Source of the DNA: Nitrospirota bacterium
Lineage (GTDB): Bacteria; Nitrospirota; Thermodesulfovibrionia; Thermodesulfovibrionales; UBA1546
Assembly (NCBI GenBank): GCA_004298625.1
Contig: SCSY01000200.1
Location: forward strand, 1 to 32,502
DNA: 32,502 bases
Reading direction: 5' to 3'
The notes under the pieces were generated by a model, which saw only the letters and a program-made list of their open reading frames with translations, was not told where the DNA came from and did not search any database. Positions 14,410 to 23,196 of this stretch are shown here, one piece after another (within the stretch, counting starts at the first letter, position 1; every line of letters begins with the position of its first letter). The translations under genes were made by a program, and so were the position numbers.

Positions 14410-16299
14410 ATGCTTAAAGAACGGGATTATGACGTAATTGTTATCGGCGCGGGGCATGCGGGGTGCGAGGCTGCGCTTGCTGCATCGCGCATGGGATTTT
14501 CGACCTGCCTCTTCACTATGAACCTCGACACAATCGGCCAGATGTCGTGCAACCCTGCAATCGGAGGTCTTGCAAAAGGACATATTGTGCGGGAGATAGA
14601 TGCCTTAGGCGGAGAGATGGCAAAGATAACCGATAAGGCCGGGATTCAATTCAGGATATTAAACAAATCAAAGGGCCCTGCGGTATGGTCATTGAGGGCG
14701 CAGGCGGACAGGGTTTTATACAAACTTGAGATACGAAAGGTTCTTGAGTCTCAAAATAATCTCGACATAAAACAGGCATCCGTTGAAAAGATTGTCGCAG
14801 AGGATGGAAAAACAGAAGGCGTTCTTACGTCATTGGGAATATTCTATGGCGCAGCCGCAGTAATAGTAACAACAGGGACATTTCTTAAAGGATTGATCCA
14901 TATCGGCCTTGAGAATTTTCAGGCCGGAAGGGCAGGGGAATTTCCTTCTGTCGGGCTTTCGAATTCATTAAGAGAACTGGGCTTTGAAATGGGAAGGCTT
15001 AAGACAGGCACTCCTCCGAGGCTTGACGCAAAGACAATTGATTTTTCAAAGACAGAGCCGCAGTATGGAGACGAACCTCCGCTGGCTTTTTCTTACAGCA
15101 CAGAGAAGATTACGAATCCCCAGCTTCCGTGCTACATAACATATACAAACCCGGAAACCCATAAGATAATCCTTGGAAGTCTTGACCGCTCGCCTTTGTA
15201 CAGCGGGAAGATTCAGGGAATAGGGCCGAGGTACTGCCCCTCGATAGAAGATAAGGTCGTAAGGTTCTCTGATAAATTACGGCATCAGGTCTTCCTTGAA
15301 CCTGAAGGCATCGAGACAAAGGAATATTATGCGAACGGAATATCCACGAGCCTTCCCTATGATGTGCAGGTGAAACTCGTGCGCACAATACCGGGACTTG
15401 AGAACACAGAGATAATGAGGCCGGGCTATGCCATAGAATATGACTTTGTATTCCCGACCCAGATAAAGCACAACCTTGAAACAAAGCGCATCAGCGGGCT
15501 TTTCCTCGCGGGACAGATTAACGGCACATCAGGATACGAAGAGGCAGCGGCGCAGGGCTTGATGGCAGGGATAAATGCCGGATTAAAGCTCCGGGGTAAA
15601 GAGCCATTAATCCTCGGAAGGCAGGAGGCATATATCGGCGTGCTTATTGACGACCTCATAACAAAAGGCACTTCCGAGCCTTACAGGATGTTTACATCAA
15701 GGGCGGAATACAGGCTGCTTTTGCGGCATGACAATGCTGATTTGAGATTGATGGAAAAAGGGTTCAACGCCGGTCTCATTAAGACCGGACAATTCAAAAA
15801 GGTAGAGGAGAAAAAAAGGCTCGTATCAGCAGAAATAGATAGGCTCAAAAAAACAAGGCTGAAACCATCGCAGATTAACGCTGCCCTCGCGGAAATAGGC
15901 GCAGCCGCAATAACAGAGGATATAATCCTGGAGCAGTTGCTTAAAAGGCCTGAGATAACGTATGAGTTTATCAAGCGGTTTTCTCCGTCGGAAAAATCTT
16001 TAAATAGCGATGTAGAAAAACAGGTAGAGATACAAACAAAATATGACGGTTATATAACAAGGCAGCTTGAGACAGCGGAAAAACTAAAAAAGGGCGAAGG
16101 GAAAAAAATCCCGGAAGGATTCGATTACGGATTAGTCAACGGGCTCTCAACAGAGATACTCGAAAAACTGAAAAGAGTGATGCCTGAAAATCTTGGACAG
16201 GCAGGCAGAATTCCGGGCATTACGCCGGCAGCGCTGTCGCTTTTACTGATAAACATAGAGAAGAAAAAAAGACAGGGCAAAAAAGAAAAACAAACCTGA
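14410..16299 (+). CDS. mnmG: tRNA uridine-5-carboxymethylaminomethyl modification enzyme MnmG
   Basis: A 629-residue FAD-binding enzyme that, with MnmE, modifies U34 of tRNAs. The N-terminal dinucleotide motif is VIGAGHAGCEAALAASRMG (about residues 12-30). The conserved stretches CNPAIGGLAKGHIVREIDAL, NKSKGPAVWSLRAQADR, GTFLKGLIHIG, FEMGRLKTGTPPRLD and NGTSGYEEAAAQGLMAG are all present. A C-terminal helical domain ends near LGQAGRIPGITPAALSLLL. Length is normal. It ends 9 nt before the convergent ntrC stop. mnmE is not in the window. Confidence 0.97.
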   Translation: MLKERDYDVIVIGAGHAGCEAALAASRMGFSTCLFTMNLDTIGQMSCNPAIGGLAKGHIVREIDALGGEMAKITDKAGIQFRILNKSKGPAVWSLRAQADRVLYKLEIRKVLESQNNLDIKQASVEKIVAEDGKTEGVLTSLGIFYGAAAVIVTTGTFLKGLIHIGLENFQAGRAGEFPSVGLSNSLRELGFEMGRLKTGTPPRLDAKTIDFSKTEPQYGDEPPLAFSYSTEKITNPQLPCYITYTNPETHKIILGSLDRSPLYSGKIQGIGPRYCPSIEDKVVRFSDKLRHQVFLEPEGIETKEYYANGISTSLPYDVQVKLVRTIPGLENTEIMRPGYAIEYDFVFPTQIKHNLETKRISGLFLAGQINGTSGYEEAAAQGLMAGINAGLKLRGKEPLILGRQEAYIGVLIDDLITKGTSEPYRMFTSRAEYRLLLRHDNADLRLMEKGFNAGLIKTGQFKKVEEKKRLVSAEIDRLKKTRLKPSQINAALAEIGAAAITEDIILEQLLKRPEITYEFIKRFSPSEKSLNSDVEKQVEIQTKYDGYITRQLETAEKLKKGEGKKIPEGFDYGLVNGLSTEILEKLKRVMPENLGQAGRIPGITPAALSLLLINIEKKKRQGKKEKQT

Positions 16300-16308
16300 A
16301 GAAGGCCG

Positions 16309-17694
16309 CTACTTTATCTTATACTCTTTTATCTTAGACCTAAGCGTATTTCTGTTAATCCCAAGAGTTTTTGCGGTCTTCAATTGATTGCCCTTTGTCT
16401 CCTTAAGGACAATGCTTATCAGAGCCTTTTCCACCTCCGACATTACGGCAGCGTGAAGGTTGGCGGTTTCAAGTTTTGTCATATCTTTGAGATATTTCCT
16501 TAATTTGTCTTCGAGAAATTCTTTTATGGAGTATGTGTTCCCCTCTTCAACATGGAGGTCGCGCTTTTCTATCGAGACTCCATCAGAAAGGATGCACGCG
16601 CTCTTTATTGCATTTTCAAGTTCCCTTACATTGCCCGGCCAGTCATACTTTGTTATGAAATCTTTTGCCTCCTTTGTAAGCTCTTTTTGCCCGGTCTCGA
16701 ATTTTTCCCGGGCTTCTTTGAGAAAATGTTTTGCGAGCGGCAGGATATCTTCCCTGCGGTCTCTCAGAGGGGGCATCTTTATCTGCACAACATTGAACCT
16801 GTAATAAAGGTCTTCCCTGAATGTGCCCTTCGCAACTGCCTCTTTAAGGTTTTTATTTGTTGCGCCTATTATTCTTGCATTTGCCTTTGCCGCTTTATTG
16901 GTTCCGAGGGGCGTGAATTCATTATCCTGCATAAATCTTAGAAGTTTTGCCTGAAGGTTAAGGGCAAGTTCTGAAATCTCATCGAGGAATAAGGTGCCTC
17001 CATTTGCCGATTCTATTTTGCCTATGCGTTTTTCCTTTGCGCCTGTGAATGCGCCTTTTTCCCAGCCGAAAAGCTCTGCCTCAAGAAGGTCTTTGGGGAT
17101 GGATGCGCAGTTAATCGCAACAAAAGGCCCTGAACTCCGCTTGCCGTTAAAGTGAATCGCCTTTGCAACGAGCTCCTTGCCTGTCCCGCTTTCGCCTGTT
17201 ATTAGAACCGTGACATCCTTTGAAGCAACTCTGCCTGTTTCCTTGAAAACCTTCAGCATCTTTTCGCTTCTGCCGACTATCTGAGGAGCTTCCCCCTCTG
17301 CCTCCTTAAACTTTCTCAGTTCCTCTTTCAGCGCCATATCCTTGAATGCCTTTTCAACAACGATCTTGAGCTCTTCGATGTCGAAAGGTTTTTCGATGTA
17401 GTCATAAGCGCCTTCCTTCATGGCGTCTATTGTGCTTTCCATCTTGCCGTGCGCTGTTATCATTATGACTGTTGCTTCGGGATCCGATGATTTAATTTCC
17501 CGCAGACCGTCAAGACCGTTGCCGTCGGGCAGGATAAAGTCGAGAAGTATAACCTGTGAGCTGTCCTTTACAGCCTTCAAGCCCGAGGACATTTTGGTGT
17601 GCGAAACAACCTTATACCCGACCGGCTCAAGGGCTTTCTGAACAACCCATGCTATGCTTTCATCGTCATCAATTATTAAAACTTCTTTATTCAT
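16309..17694 (-). CDS. ntrC: Nitrogen regulation protein NR(I)-like sigma54 activator
   Basis: A 461-residue NtrC-type response regulator. The receiver has VLIIDDDESIAWVVQ and the phospho-Asp in VILLDFILPDGNG. The AAA+ domain has GESGTGKE, EKGAFTGA, GTLFLDEISE and WPGNVRELEN. The C-terminal Fis-type helix-turn-helix is NQLKTAKTLGINRNTLRSKI. Its NtrB-like partner lies 61 nt upstream on the same strand. Together they would sense nitrogen status, or a related signal, and activate sigma54 promoters. The specific NtrC assignment rests mainly on the NtrB-like partner. Confidence 0.85.
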   Translation of the reverse strand: MNKEVLIIDDDESIAWVVQKALEPVGYKVVSHTKMSSGLKAVKDSSQVILLDFILPDGNGLDGLREIKSSDPEATVIMITAHGKMESTIDAMKEGAYDYIEKPFDIEELKIVVEKAFKDMALKEELRKFKEAEGEAPQIVGRSEKMLKVFKETGRVASKDVTVLITGESGTGKELVAKAIHFNGKRSSGPFVAINCASIPKDLLEAELFGWEKGAFTGAKEKRIGKIESANGGTLFLDEISELALNLQAKLLRFMQDNEFTPLGTNKAAKANARIIGATNKNLKEAVAKGTFREDLYYRFNVVQIKMPPLRDRREDILPLAKHFLKEAREKFETGQKELTKEAKDFITKYDWPGNVRELENAIKSACILSDGVSIEKRDLHVEEGNTYSIKEFLEDKLRKYLKDMTKLETANLHAAVMSEVEKALISIVLKETKGNQLKTAKTLGINRNTLRSKIKEYKIK

Positions 17695-17755
17695 AGTTTG
17701 CTATCTTTCAGGCAATGCATTATGTTTTCGCTGTCCAAACAACATCACCTATATA

Positions 17756-18790
17756 TCATTTCCCCGCAAATGGTATATAGATATTAAAAGTTGTTCCTTT
17801 GTTAATCTGGCTTTCGACCTTGATGAAGCCCTTATGGTCAAGAAGAATCTTTTTTGATAATGCAAGCCCTATACCAGTCCCGTGTTTTTTCCTTGTATAA
17901 AAAGGCAAAAATATTTTTGGGATGTCTTCAGAGGGAATTCCCTCGCCTGTGTCCTTGATGGATACAACGGCCCAGCGTTTTAGTTTACCCTTTTGTTTAA
18001 CATATTCTCTGGAAACCCTTGTCAACACTGTAAGAGTGCCGTCTTTTTCTAATGCCTCTGTCGCATTTTTTGTTATATTCAGAAAGACCTGAAGAAGCTT
18101 TCCTTCGTCCCCGATAACCCTTGGAAGGCTCGGATCATACATCTTATGTAAAATAATGCCCTTGTTTTTCATTGGCAGGTTAAGGATAGACAGCGCTTTT
18201 TCTATGACTTCGTGGATATTAACTGAATGAAATGACGGTCTTTTGCTTATAGTTAAATAATTCTGAAGTATGGAATTCAGCCTGTCGGTCTCCTTGATTA
18301 TCAGGTTTGTGTATTCGTCAATTTCCGCAGATTGTGTCTTATCACGCAGAAGTTGCGCTGCTCCTTTTATGCCGCCGAGGGGGTTTTTAATCTCATGAGC
18401 AATGGTTCCGAGAAGACATATCAGGGAGTCAAATTGATAATCTTCTCTTTCTACGATGGCGATATTTCCCCTGAGTGAAAGCACGGCTCCTTTTGTTTCC
18501 CCCTGCACAAAAAAAGGCGATAGATTAAAGTCAACATTTACTGTCCTGCCGATGTTTATGTCAACACGCCTGCCGCTGAAAGGCCGCTCTTCGGCTATGG
18601 TTTTTTTTATGAGCCCTGATATTGTTTTTTCTTCAGGGAACAGTTCCCTGAATTTTTTCCCTGTTATCTCCTTAAGGCTCCTGGCAAGAAACTCTTCGCC
18701 TGTCCTGTTTACAAACCGCACCACGCCCTTTTTGTCAAAAACGACAATGGCATCTTCGAGGCTGTTTATCAATGCTTCAAGCGAGAACAT
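17756..18790 (-). CDS. ntrB: NtrB-like PAS histidine kinase
   Basis: A 344-residue soluble kinase with no membrane segment. The N-terminal PAS domain (about residues 5-110) begins ALINSLEDAIVVFDKKGVVR. The phosphoacceptor box AHEIKNPLGGIKGAAQLL is almost diagnostic of NtrB/GlnL. The ATPase has NITKNATEAL, DTGEGIPSEDIPKIF and GTGIGLALSKKIL. It should phosphorylate the adjacent NtrC. The ATG lies only 3 nt from an AGTG/CACT repeat and has no recognisable Shine-Dalgarno. Translation may therefore depend on the upstream fdhD or on repeat structure. Confidence 0.88.
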   Translation of the reverse strand: MFSLEALINSLEDAIVVFDKKGVVRFVNRTGEEFLARSLKEITGKKFRELFPEEKTISGLIKKTIAEERPFSGRRVDINIGRTVNVDFNLSPFFVQGETKGAVLSLRGNIAIVEREDYQFDSLICLLGTIAHEIKNPLGGIKGAAQLLRDKTQSAEIDEYTNLIIKETDRLNSILQNYLTISKRPSFHSVNIHEVIEKALSILNLPMKNKGIILHKMYDPSLPRVIGDEGKLLQVFLNITKNATEALEKDGTLTVLTRVSREYVKQKGKLKRWAVVSIKDTGEGIPSEDIPKIFLPFYTRKKHGTGIGLALSKKILLDHKGFIKVESQINKGTTFNIYIPFAGK

Positions 18791-18793
18791 ATT

Positions 18794-18883
18794 CAGTGTT
18801 AGTGCTTAGTGTCTGCCCTGTGTCGGTGTTTTGTGTCAGTGTCAGTATTTTTTTGCTGTCACTATTCACTGACACTGTCACTT
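18794..18883 (-). repeat. AGTG/CACT word-repeat hairpin, fdhD-ntrB spacer
   Basis: Read on the minus strand, it starts at the fdhD stop codon. AGTG-rich words are followed by a run of seven A and then a long series of ACACTGACAC-type words. It fills essentially the whole spacer up to 3 nt before the ntrB ATG. It shares words in the same order with the copies at 2441-2508 and 31609-31675. Confidence 0.8.
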
Positions 18884-19639
18884 TATCCTCTGCGGATGCG
18901 TATAAACATTCAGCCTGTCTCCCCTTACAAATCCCACTAAAGTAATCCCCCTTGCCTCAGCAATCTCCACTGCAAGATTCGTAGGAGATGTTCTGCTCAC
19001 AAGCATGGGAATACCCCACTTAGAACATTTAAATGCAATCTCAGATGACAACCGTCCGCTCGCAAGCATTATCTTTCCTTCAAATTTTATCCCTTCAAGC
19101 AGTGAATATCCAATAACCTTATCAACGGCATTATGCCTTCCTATATCCTCTGCAAACACACTGATATTCGCGCCGTCTGATAAGGCGGCGCTGTGGACGC
19201 ATCCTGTGAGACGATAAAGCTCCGAGCGGTTTTGGAATTCCTTGAAAATGTCAAAAAGGGTTTTCGGCGCTATTGAAAGGTTATCTGCAATCTTTTCGGT
19301 TTCCGGTTTTTTTGCAAAGGTTATGCCTCCCACACAGCCCGAAGTCATAACCCTCCCTTCTTTCGGCGTCGAAACACCGGCATCCTCGATATTCACAAGT
19401 ATATCGTCCTTATATTCAATGCTCATCCTGTCGGAGCACCATTCTCCTTTAACAACGCCCTCTGTCATGAGCAGGCCGACAACAAGCTCCCTTATCATTA
19501 ACGGAGTGCAATAAAGGCTGATAAGCTCCTCTTTGTTAACAAAGATTCTCAGCCTTTGCTCTACGGCAATAGTATCTTCCACCTGTTTGACAGACTCGCC
19601 GGTGATCCTCGATATTATTTTTTTTGCGGTTGGATTCAT
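18878..19639 (-). CDS. fdhD: Formate dehydrogenase accessory sulfurtransferase FdhD
   Basis: A 253-residue protein that transfers sulfur from IscS to the molybdenum/tungsten cofactor of formate dehydrogenases. Family segments are EEQL-like VEQRLRIFVNKEELISLYCT, TSGCVGGITF with the key Cys, LYRLTGCVHSAAL and VFAEDIGRHNAVDKVIGYSL. The stretch MLASGRLSSEIAFKCSKWGI follows. ATG at 19639 is used; GTG at 19651 would add four residues, and neither has a good ribosome binding site. Its presence implies a molybdenum/tungsten formate dehydrogenase elsewhere in the genome. Its stop lies within the AGTG/CACT repeat leading to ntrB. Confidence 0.93.
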   Translation of the reverse strand: MNPTAKKIISRITGESVKQVEDTIAVEQRLRIFVNKEELISLYCTPLMIRELVVGLLMTEGVVKGEWCSDRMSIEYKDDILVNIEDAGVSTPKEGRVMTSGCVGGITFAKKPETEKIADNLSIAPKTLFDIFKEFQNRSELYRLTGCVHSAALSDGANISVFAEDIGRHNAVDKVIGYSLLEGIKFEGKIMLASGRLSSEIAFKCSKWGIPMLVSRTSPTNLAVEIAEARGITLVGFVRGDRLNVYTHPQRIK

Positions 19640-19684
19640 TTTTTTGTTCACAAAAATTATAATTGTCTGTAAATTATATCACCA

Positions 19685-19714
19685 ATTAATGCTAAAATAT
19701 CGGCTAAGGCTAAA
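19685..19714 (+). repeat. GCTAAAATA direct repeat before a membrane-protein gene
   Basis: GCTAAAATA occurs twice around GGCTAAG, directly abutting the start codon at 19717. It leaves no Shine-Dalgarno for that gene. It resembles the other word repeats in this window but has no inverted arm. Confidence 0.4.
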
Positions 19715-19716
19715 AT

Positions 19717-20748
19717 ATGACATACAGTGACGCTATAAAAAACGGTTTCAGGCTTGTGCATAAAAACTGGCAGCTTGTGCTGGTTCAGCTTGCCATGATG
19801 GTCATAAGTTGTATCGGCTTTTTTGTGTTTATAGGCATCCCTCTGGCTGTTGCCTTTGTGATGTTCGGGCTGGATCTGACTGAGCTGACCCGTCTCAAAG
19901 ATCTCATCGGAACCATGAGAGAGCCTTCCGAGATCATATCCAGATATATGGGGTTACTTATCGTGTTTTTAATCAGTTTTTTAATTTATCTGCTTTTTAT
20001 TGCGTCAATAGGCATATACGTCTTCGGCGGCTCAGCAGGCCTGATCGGCAGGATGGTCAGGGATAACACCGCCGGGTTCAATATGAATATATTCTTTTCA
20101 GAGGGCAAACGACTTTTTTTTCCATTGGTCGGGTTTACTACAATTATCGGCTTGATATTTATAGGCGTTGCCTTTGTCCTCGGCTTATTCGGAGGCGGGA
20201 TAGCAGCTATTATATCCATTGCAAAAGAGCATGAAGCAACGCTGGCTCTTTTTCTCGGAATATTTTTTTCGCTGTTGTTGTTCTGCGTCGGGCTGGTTCT
20301 TATTGTCTGCGCGCTTGCCCTTACTTTATACGGCGTGGCATCCATTGTCTTTAAAGGCTCCGGGCCGTTGAAGGCAACAAAAGAGACTATAAAATATCTC
20401 TATCATCACCTTGATGCATTATGGCTTTACTGCATTGCATTTGCCGGCTATATCCTTGCAAGTTTCCTGCTTATCCTTCTTGGAACCCCGTTCAGCCTGA
20501 TTCCGATAGCAGGCCCGATACTGGCCCTCCCTTACCAGCTTTTCTCTTACACAGTCCAGAGCTACCTGGGGCTTGTCATCATCTGCACAATATTCATCTA
20601 TTATTTCTCCACAGAGATCAGGGCCGAACAGGCGACTGAACTGCAAGTAGAGCCTGTCGCCGAATGGGTTACCCAAATGCCTGATACTTCTCAGCCTCAA
20701 GTTTCTGAGCCAACGCCTCCTCAACCTGAGAAGGAAGGGCCGGAATAA
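19717..20748 (+). CDS. Polytopic membrane protein of unknown function
   Basis: A 343-residue protein with about six hydrophobic segments, for example LAMMVISCIGFFVFIGIPLA, YMGLLIVFLISFLIYLLFIA and LLLFCVGLVLIVCALALTLY. The C-terminal tail is Pro/Glu-rich (PQVSEPTPPQPEKEGPE). The N-terminus SDAIKNGFRLVHKNWQLVLV is typical of uncharacterised membrane proteins that share a DUF4013-like layout, but I do not recognise a family with confidence. The last 80 bp overlap the convergent LipM/LplA-like gene, so the tail is encoded opposite that gene's 3' end. Confidence 0.75.
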   Translation: MTYSDAIKNGFRLVHKNWQLVLVQLAMMVISCIGFFVFIGIPLAVAFVMFGLDLTELTRLKDLIGTMREPSEIISRYMGLLIVFLISFLIYLLFIASIGIYVFGGSAGLIGRMVRDNTAGFNMNIFFSEGKRLFFPLVGFTTIIGLIFIGVAFVLGLFGGGIAAIISIAKEHEATLALFLGIFFSLLLFCVGLVLIVCALALTLYGVASIVFKGSGPLKATKETIKYLYHHLDALWLYCIAFAGYILASFLLILLGTPFSLIPIAGPILALPYQLFSYTVQSYLGLVIICTIFIYYFSTEIRAEQATELQVEPVAEWVTQMPDTSQPQVSEPTPPQPEKEGPE

Positions 20749-21457
20749 ATTTTATATCAAATAGTTCTTCAAAAGAAAGTTTTATAATCCCCCTGAATTC
20801 TTCATCGCTTAAATCAGGAATAATATCCTTCAGCCCTGTCATGTCCTGTTTTATTTTTTGAGAAGACTTAAGACCGAACGCATTTATTATTGCCGCTTCA
20901 TCAATGATATACGGGATTGACCCCTGCTGCAAAAGGCTGTCCGGCCAGCGCTTCTGGGCCGAGCCGATAACCTTTTTTTTGTCTATCAGTATTTCTCCGA
21001 ACGAGCTCGATTGAAAACACAAAGGACTTCTCGCAAGAACCCTGCCCTTTTCCCTGTGTTTTTTAGCCTCGGCCTGTATCCCGAGCTTCTTAAGAGCGAG
21101 GTTAAAAGCAGCGCTTATTTTTTCATAACTGTCAAGCAGGCCCTTAGAAAAGGGTTCGTAGTCTGTCCGGACAGAAAAACTGTAGGTCAGTTCATCGCCG
21201 TGCAGTATCGCCCTGCCGCCGGTAGGCCTTTTTACTATCTGTATCCGGTTGGCCCTGCAATATCCGATATTAATATCAGATGACTTTTGAAAACGTCCAA
21301 GGCTTAAAGACGGCCTGTCCCACGAGTATAATCTCAGAGTAGGCGGCGAAGCGCCCTTTCTGACAGAGACTGCAAGCGCCTCATCGAGAGCCATATTGTA
21401 GGATGCGCTGCATGGGGTGGAATTGATAATTCGCCACGTTTTATGGTAATTTAGCAT
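20669..21457 (-). CDS. Lipoate-protein ligase / octanoyltransferase family (LipM/LplA-like)
   Basis: A 262-residue cofactor-transferase-fold enzyme for protein lipoylation. Family signatures are YNMALDEALAVSV, LRLYSWDRPSLSLGRFQ, IVKRPTGGRAILHGDELTYS and KKVIGSAQKRWPDSLLQQGS. The segment SPLCFQSSSFGEI has a Cys at the place where LipM octanoyltransferases hold their catalytic Cys. This favours octanoyl transfer to GcvH over ATP-dependent LplA chemistry, though the assignment is not decisive. The C-terminal 80 bp overlap the convergent membrane-protein gene. Confidence 0.85.
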   Translation of the reverse strand: MLNYHKTWRIINSTPCSASYNMALDEALAVSVRKGASPPTLRLYSWDRPSLSLGRFQKSSDINIGYCRANRIQIVKRPTGGRAILHGDELTYSFSVRTDYEPFSKGLLDSYEKISAAFNLALKKLGIQAEAKKHREKGRVLARSPLCFQSSSFGEILIDKKKVIGSAQKRWPDSLLQQGSIPYIIDEAAIINAFGLKSSQKIKQDMTGLKDIIPDLSDEEFRGIIKLSFEELFDIKFIPALPSQVEEALAQKLEAEKYQAFG

Positions 21458-21504
21458 GGTTTTTTTTGAACCTGATTTCAGGTATAATTATAACAGACAT
21501 CAAG

Positions 21505-21572
21505 AGGTTAAGATTGAGGTTAAGGTTGAGTAATAAAAACATCTATCTCAGCCTCAACCTTAGCCTTAACCT
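21505..21572. repeat. AGGTTAAG/CTTAACCT inverted word repeat
   Basis: The left arm (21505-21530) is built of AGGTTAAG and AGGTTGAG words. The right arm (21547-21572) has CTCAACCTTAGCCTTAACCT, nearly its inverse complement, across a 16-nt AT-rich loop. It lies between divergent genes, just upstream of the YjbQ ribosome binding site. A terminator or regulatory hairpin is possible. Confidence 0.6.
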
Positions 21573-21593
21573 ATTTTTATAAATGGAGGCATC

Positions 21594-21995
21594 GTGGTCA
21601 GATATATAAATGTCAGAAGCAAACAGAGAAACGAATTCATTGATATAACCGAAAAAGTCAATGAGGTCATCAAAGAAGCAGGGGTAGTCAGCGGAATATG
21701 CTATATATATGTGCCTCACACAACAGCAGGCGTAACAATAAACGAAGGCGCAGACCCGTCTGTTCAGCGTGACATACAGAATGTTCTCAGCAGACTGATA
21801 CCTCATGAAATGAACTATTCCCATAGAGAAGGCAATGCGGATGCGCACATAAAATCGTCCATAGTAGGCGCCTCTCAGCTTGTCATCATTGATGAAGGAA
21901 GACTTGTGCTCGGCACCTGGCAGGCTGTCTATTTCTGCGAATTTGACGGCCCCCGCCACAGACGCGTAGCGCTCAAATTTATCGCGGATAAATAA
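21594..21995 (+). CDS. YjbQ family protein (UPF0047)
   Basis: A 133-residue protein with the YjbQ hallmarks CYIYVPHTTAGVTINEGAD, NYSHREGNADAHIKSSIVG and LGTWQAVYFCEFDGPRHRR. The conserved His, Asp and Glu residues form the likely metal or active site. Some members can replace thiamine-phosphate synthase genetically, but the physiological role is unclear. The start is GTG at 21594 with GGAGG 4 nt upstream. It is not evidently in an operon with leuB, which has its own candidate promoter. Confidence 0.92.
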   Translation: MVRYINVRSKQRNEFIDITEKVNEVIKEAGVVSGICYIYVPHTTAGVTINEGADPSVQRDIQNVLSRLIPHEMNYSHREGNADAHIKSSIVGASQLVIIDEGRLVLGTWQAVYFCEFDGPRHRRVALKFIADK

Positions 21996-22089
21996 ACTTT
22001 CCGTAGCTCAAACATCCTGTCTGAAAAATTAAATCCTTATCTGCGGTCAATGGGACAGGCGATAATTGTTTTTCAGCAGTGCAAATCCG

Positions 22090-22095
22090 TATAAT
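22090..22095 (+). promoter_or_regulatory. Candidate -10 element upstream of leuB
   Basis: A consensus TATAAT is paired with TTGTTT at 22066-22071, 18 bp upstream. It lies about 30 nt before the leuB ATG, in the gap after YjbQ. Confidence 0.4.
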
Positions 22096-22124
22096 ATCTG
22101 GAACTTTACTAAGGAGATAAAAAG

Positions 22125-23183
22125 ATGAAATCATACAACATTGCAGTTATCCCCGGAGACGGGACAGGGCCTGAGGTCATTGCCGAGGGCATCAAGGTAT
22201 TAAAAACAGCAGAGGAAAAATTCGGGTTCAAGCTCAATCTGACATATTATGATTTTGGAGGGGACCGATATTTAAGGACAGGAGAGGTGCTTCCTGAAAA
22301 CGCCGTCTCAGAACTTCAGAAACATAATGCCGTTTATTTAGGGGCGATAGGACATCCTGATGTAAAGCCCGGGATACTTGAAAAGGGAATCCTTCTACGG
22401 CTTAGATTTGAGCTTGACCAATATATTAATTTACGCCCGGTGAAGCTCTATCCCGGTGTTGACTGCCCTCTGAAAGATAAAAAGCCCGAAGATATTGACT
22501 TTGTTGTTGTGAGGGAAAATACAGAGGGATTATATGCAGGCGCAGGAGGCACACTCAAAAAAGGCACTCCCGATGAGGTTGCTGTTCAGGAATCAATAAA
22601 TACGCGGAAGGGCGTTGAGAGATGCATTCGGTATGCATTCGAGTATTGCAGGAAGCGCAATAAGATGAAGAAACTTACTCTCTGCGGAAAAACCAATGTC
22701 CTCACATTTGCATTCGACCTCTGGGAGAGAACGTTCTATGAGGTTGCAAAGGAATATCCCGATATAAAGGCCGATTATGCGCATGTGGATGCTATAACCA
22801 TGTGGTTTGTGAAAAATCCCGAATGGTTTGATGTGATCGTCACCGACAATATGTTCGGTGATATCATCACTGACCTCGGGGCGATGATTCAGGGCGGGAT
22901 GGGGATTGCCGCAGGCGGGAACATAAATCCGCAGGGAGTCTCGATGTTCGAGCCTATCGGGGGCTCTGCCCCGAAGTATAAAGGCAAGAATGTTATTAAT
23001 CCATTGGCTGCCATATGCGCAGGCGGGATGATGCTTGAATATCTCGGCGAGGAAAAGGCAGGCCGCGCGATAGAAAATGCCGTAATGGAGATAACAGGGA
23101 AAAAACTCAAGAGCCTTGCGGCAGGCAAGATGGGATATTCAACGACCGAAGCTGGAGACCTCGTCGCAGGTCTGTTAAAATAA
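22125..23183 (+). CDS. leuB: 3-isopropylmalate dehydrogenase (isocitrate/isopropylmalate dehydrogenase family)
   Basis: A 352-residue NAD-dependent oxidative decarboxylase. It begins IAVIPGDGTGPEVIAEGIKV. The substrate-binding arginines are in LLRLRFELDQYINLRPVKLY and VVVRENTEGLYAGAG. The catalytic Lys is in CGKTNVLTFAFDLW, the metal-binding Asp residues in VTDNMFGDIITDLGAM, and the NAD region in FEPIGGSAPKYKGKN. The LRLRFELDxxINLRP form matches the type-2 isopropylmalate dehydrogenases of leucine synthesis. Homoisocitrate or tartrate dehydrogenase is possible because leuA/C/D are not in the window. AAGGAG precedes the ATG. Confidence 0.85.
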   Translation: MKSYNIAVIPGDGTGPEVIAEGIKVLKTAEEKFGFKLNLTYYDFGGDRYLRTGEVLPENAVSELQKHNAVYLGAIGHPDVKPGILEKGILLRLRFELDQYINLRPVKLYPGVDCPLKDKKPEDIDFVVVRENTEGLYAGAGGTLKKGTPDEVAVQESINTRKGVERCIRYAFEYCRKRNKMKKLTLCGKTNVLTFAFDLWERTFYEVAKEYPDIKADYAHVDAITMWFVKNPEWFDVIVTDNMFGDIITDLGAMIQGGMGIAAGGNINPQGVSMFEPIGGSAPKYKGKNVINPLAAICAGGMMLEYLGEEKAGRAIENAVMEITGKKLKSLAAGKMGYSTTEAGDLVAGLLK

Positions 23184-23196
23184 AAAAGAGGTTGGT

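Noticed and set aside
22016..22079. Weak CCTGTC...GACAGG and CTGAAAAA...TTTTTCAG inverted pairs upstream of leuB
   Set aside because: The pairs are short and far apart, so a riboswitch or leucine leader cannot be supported, and no leader peptide rich in Leu codons is seen.
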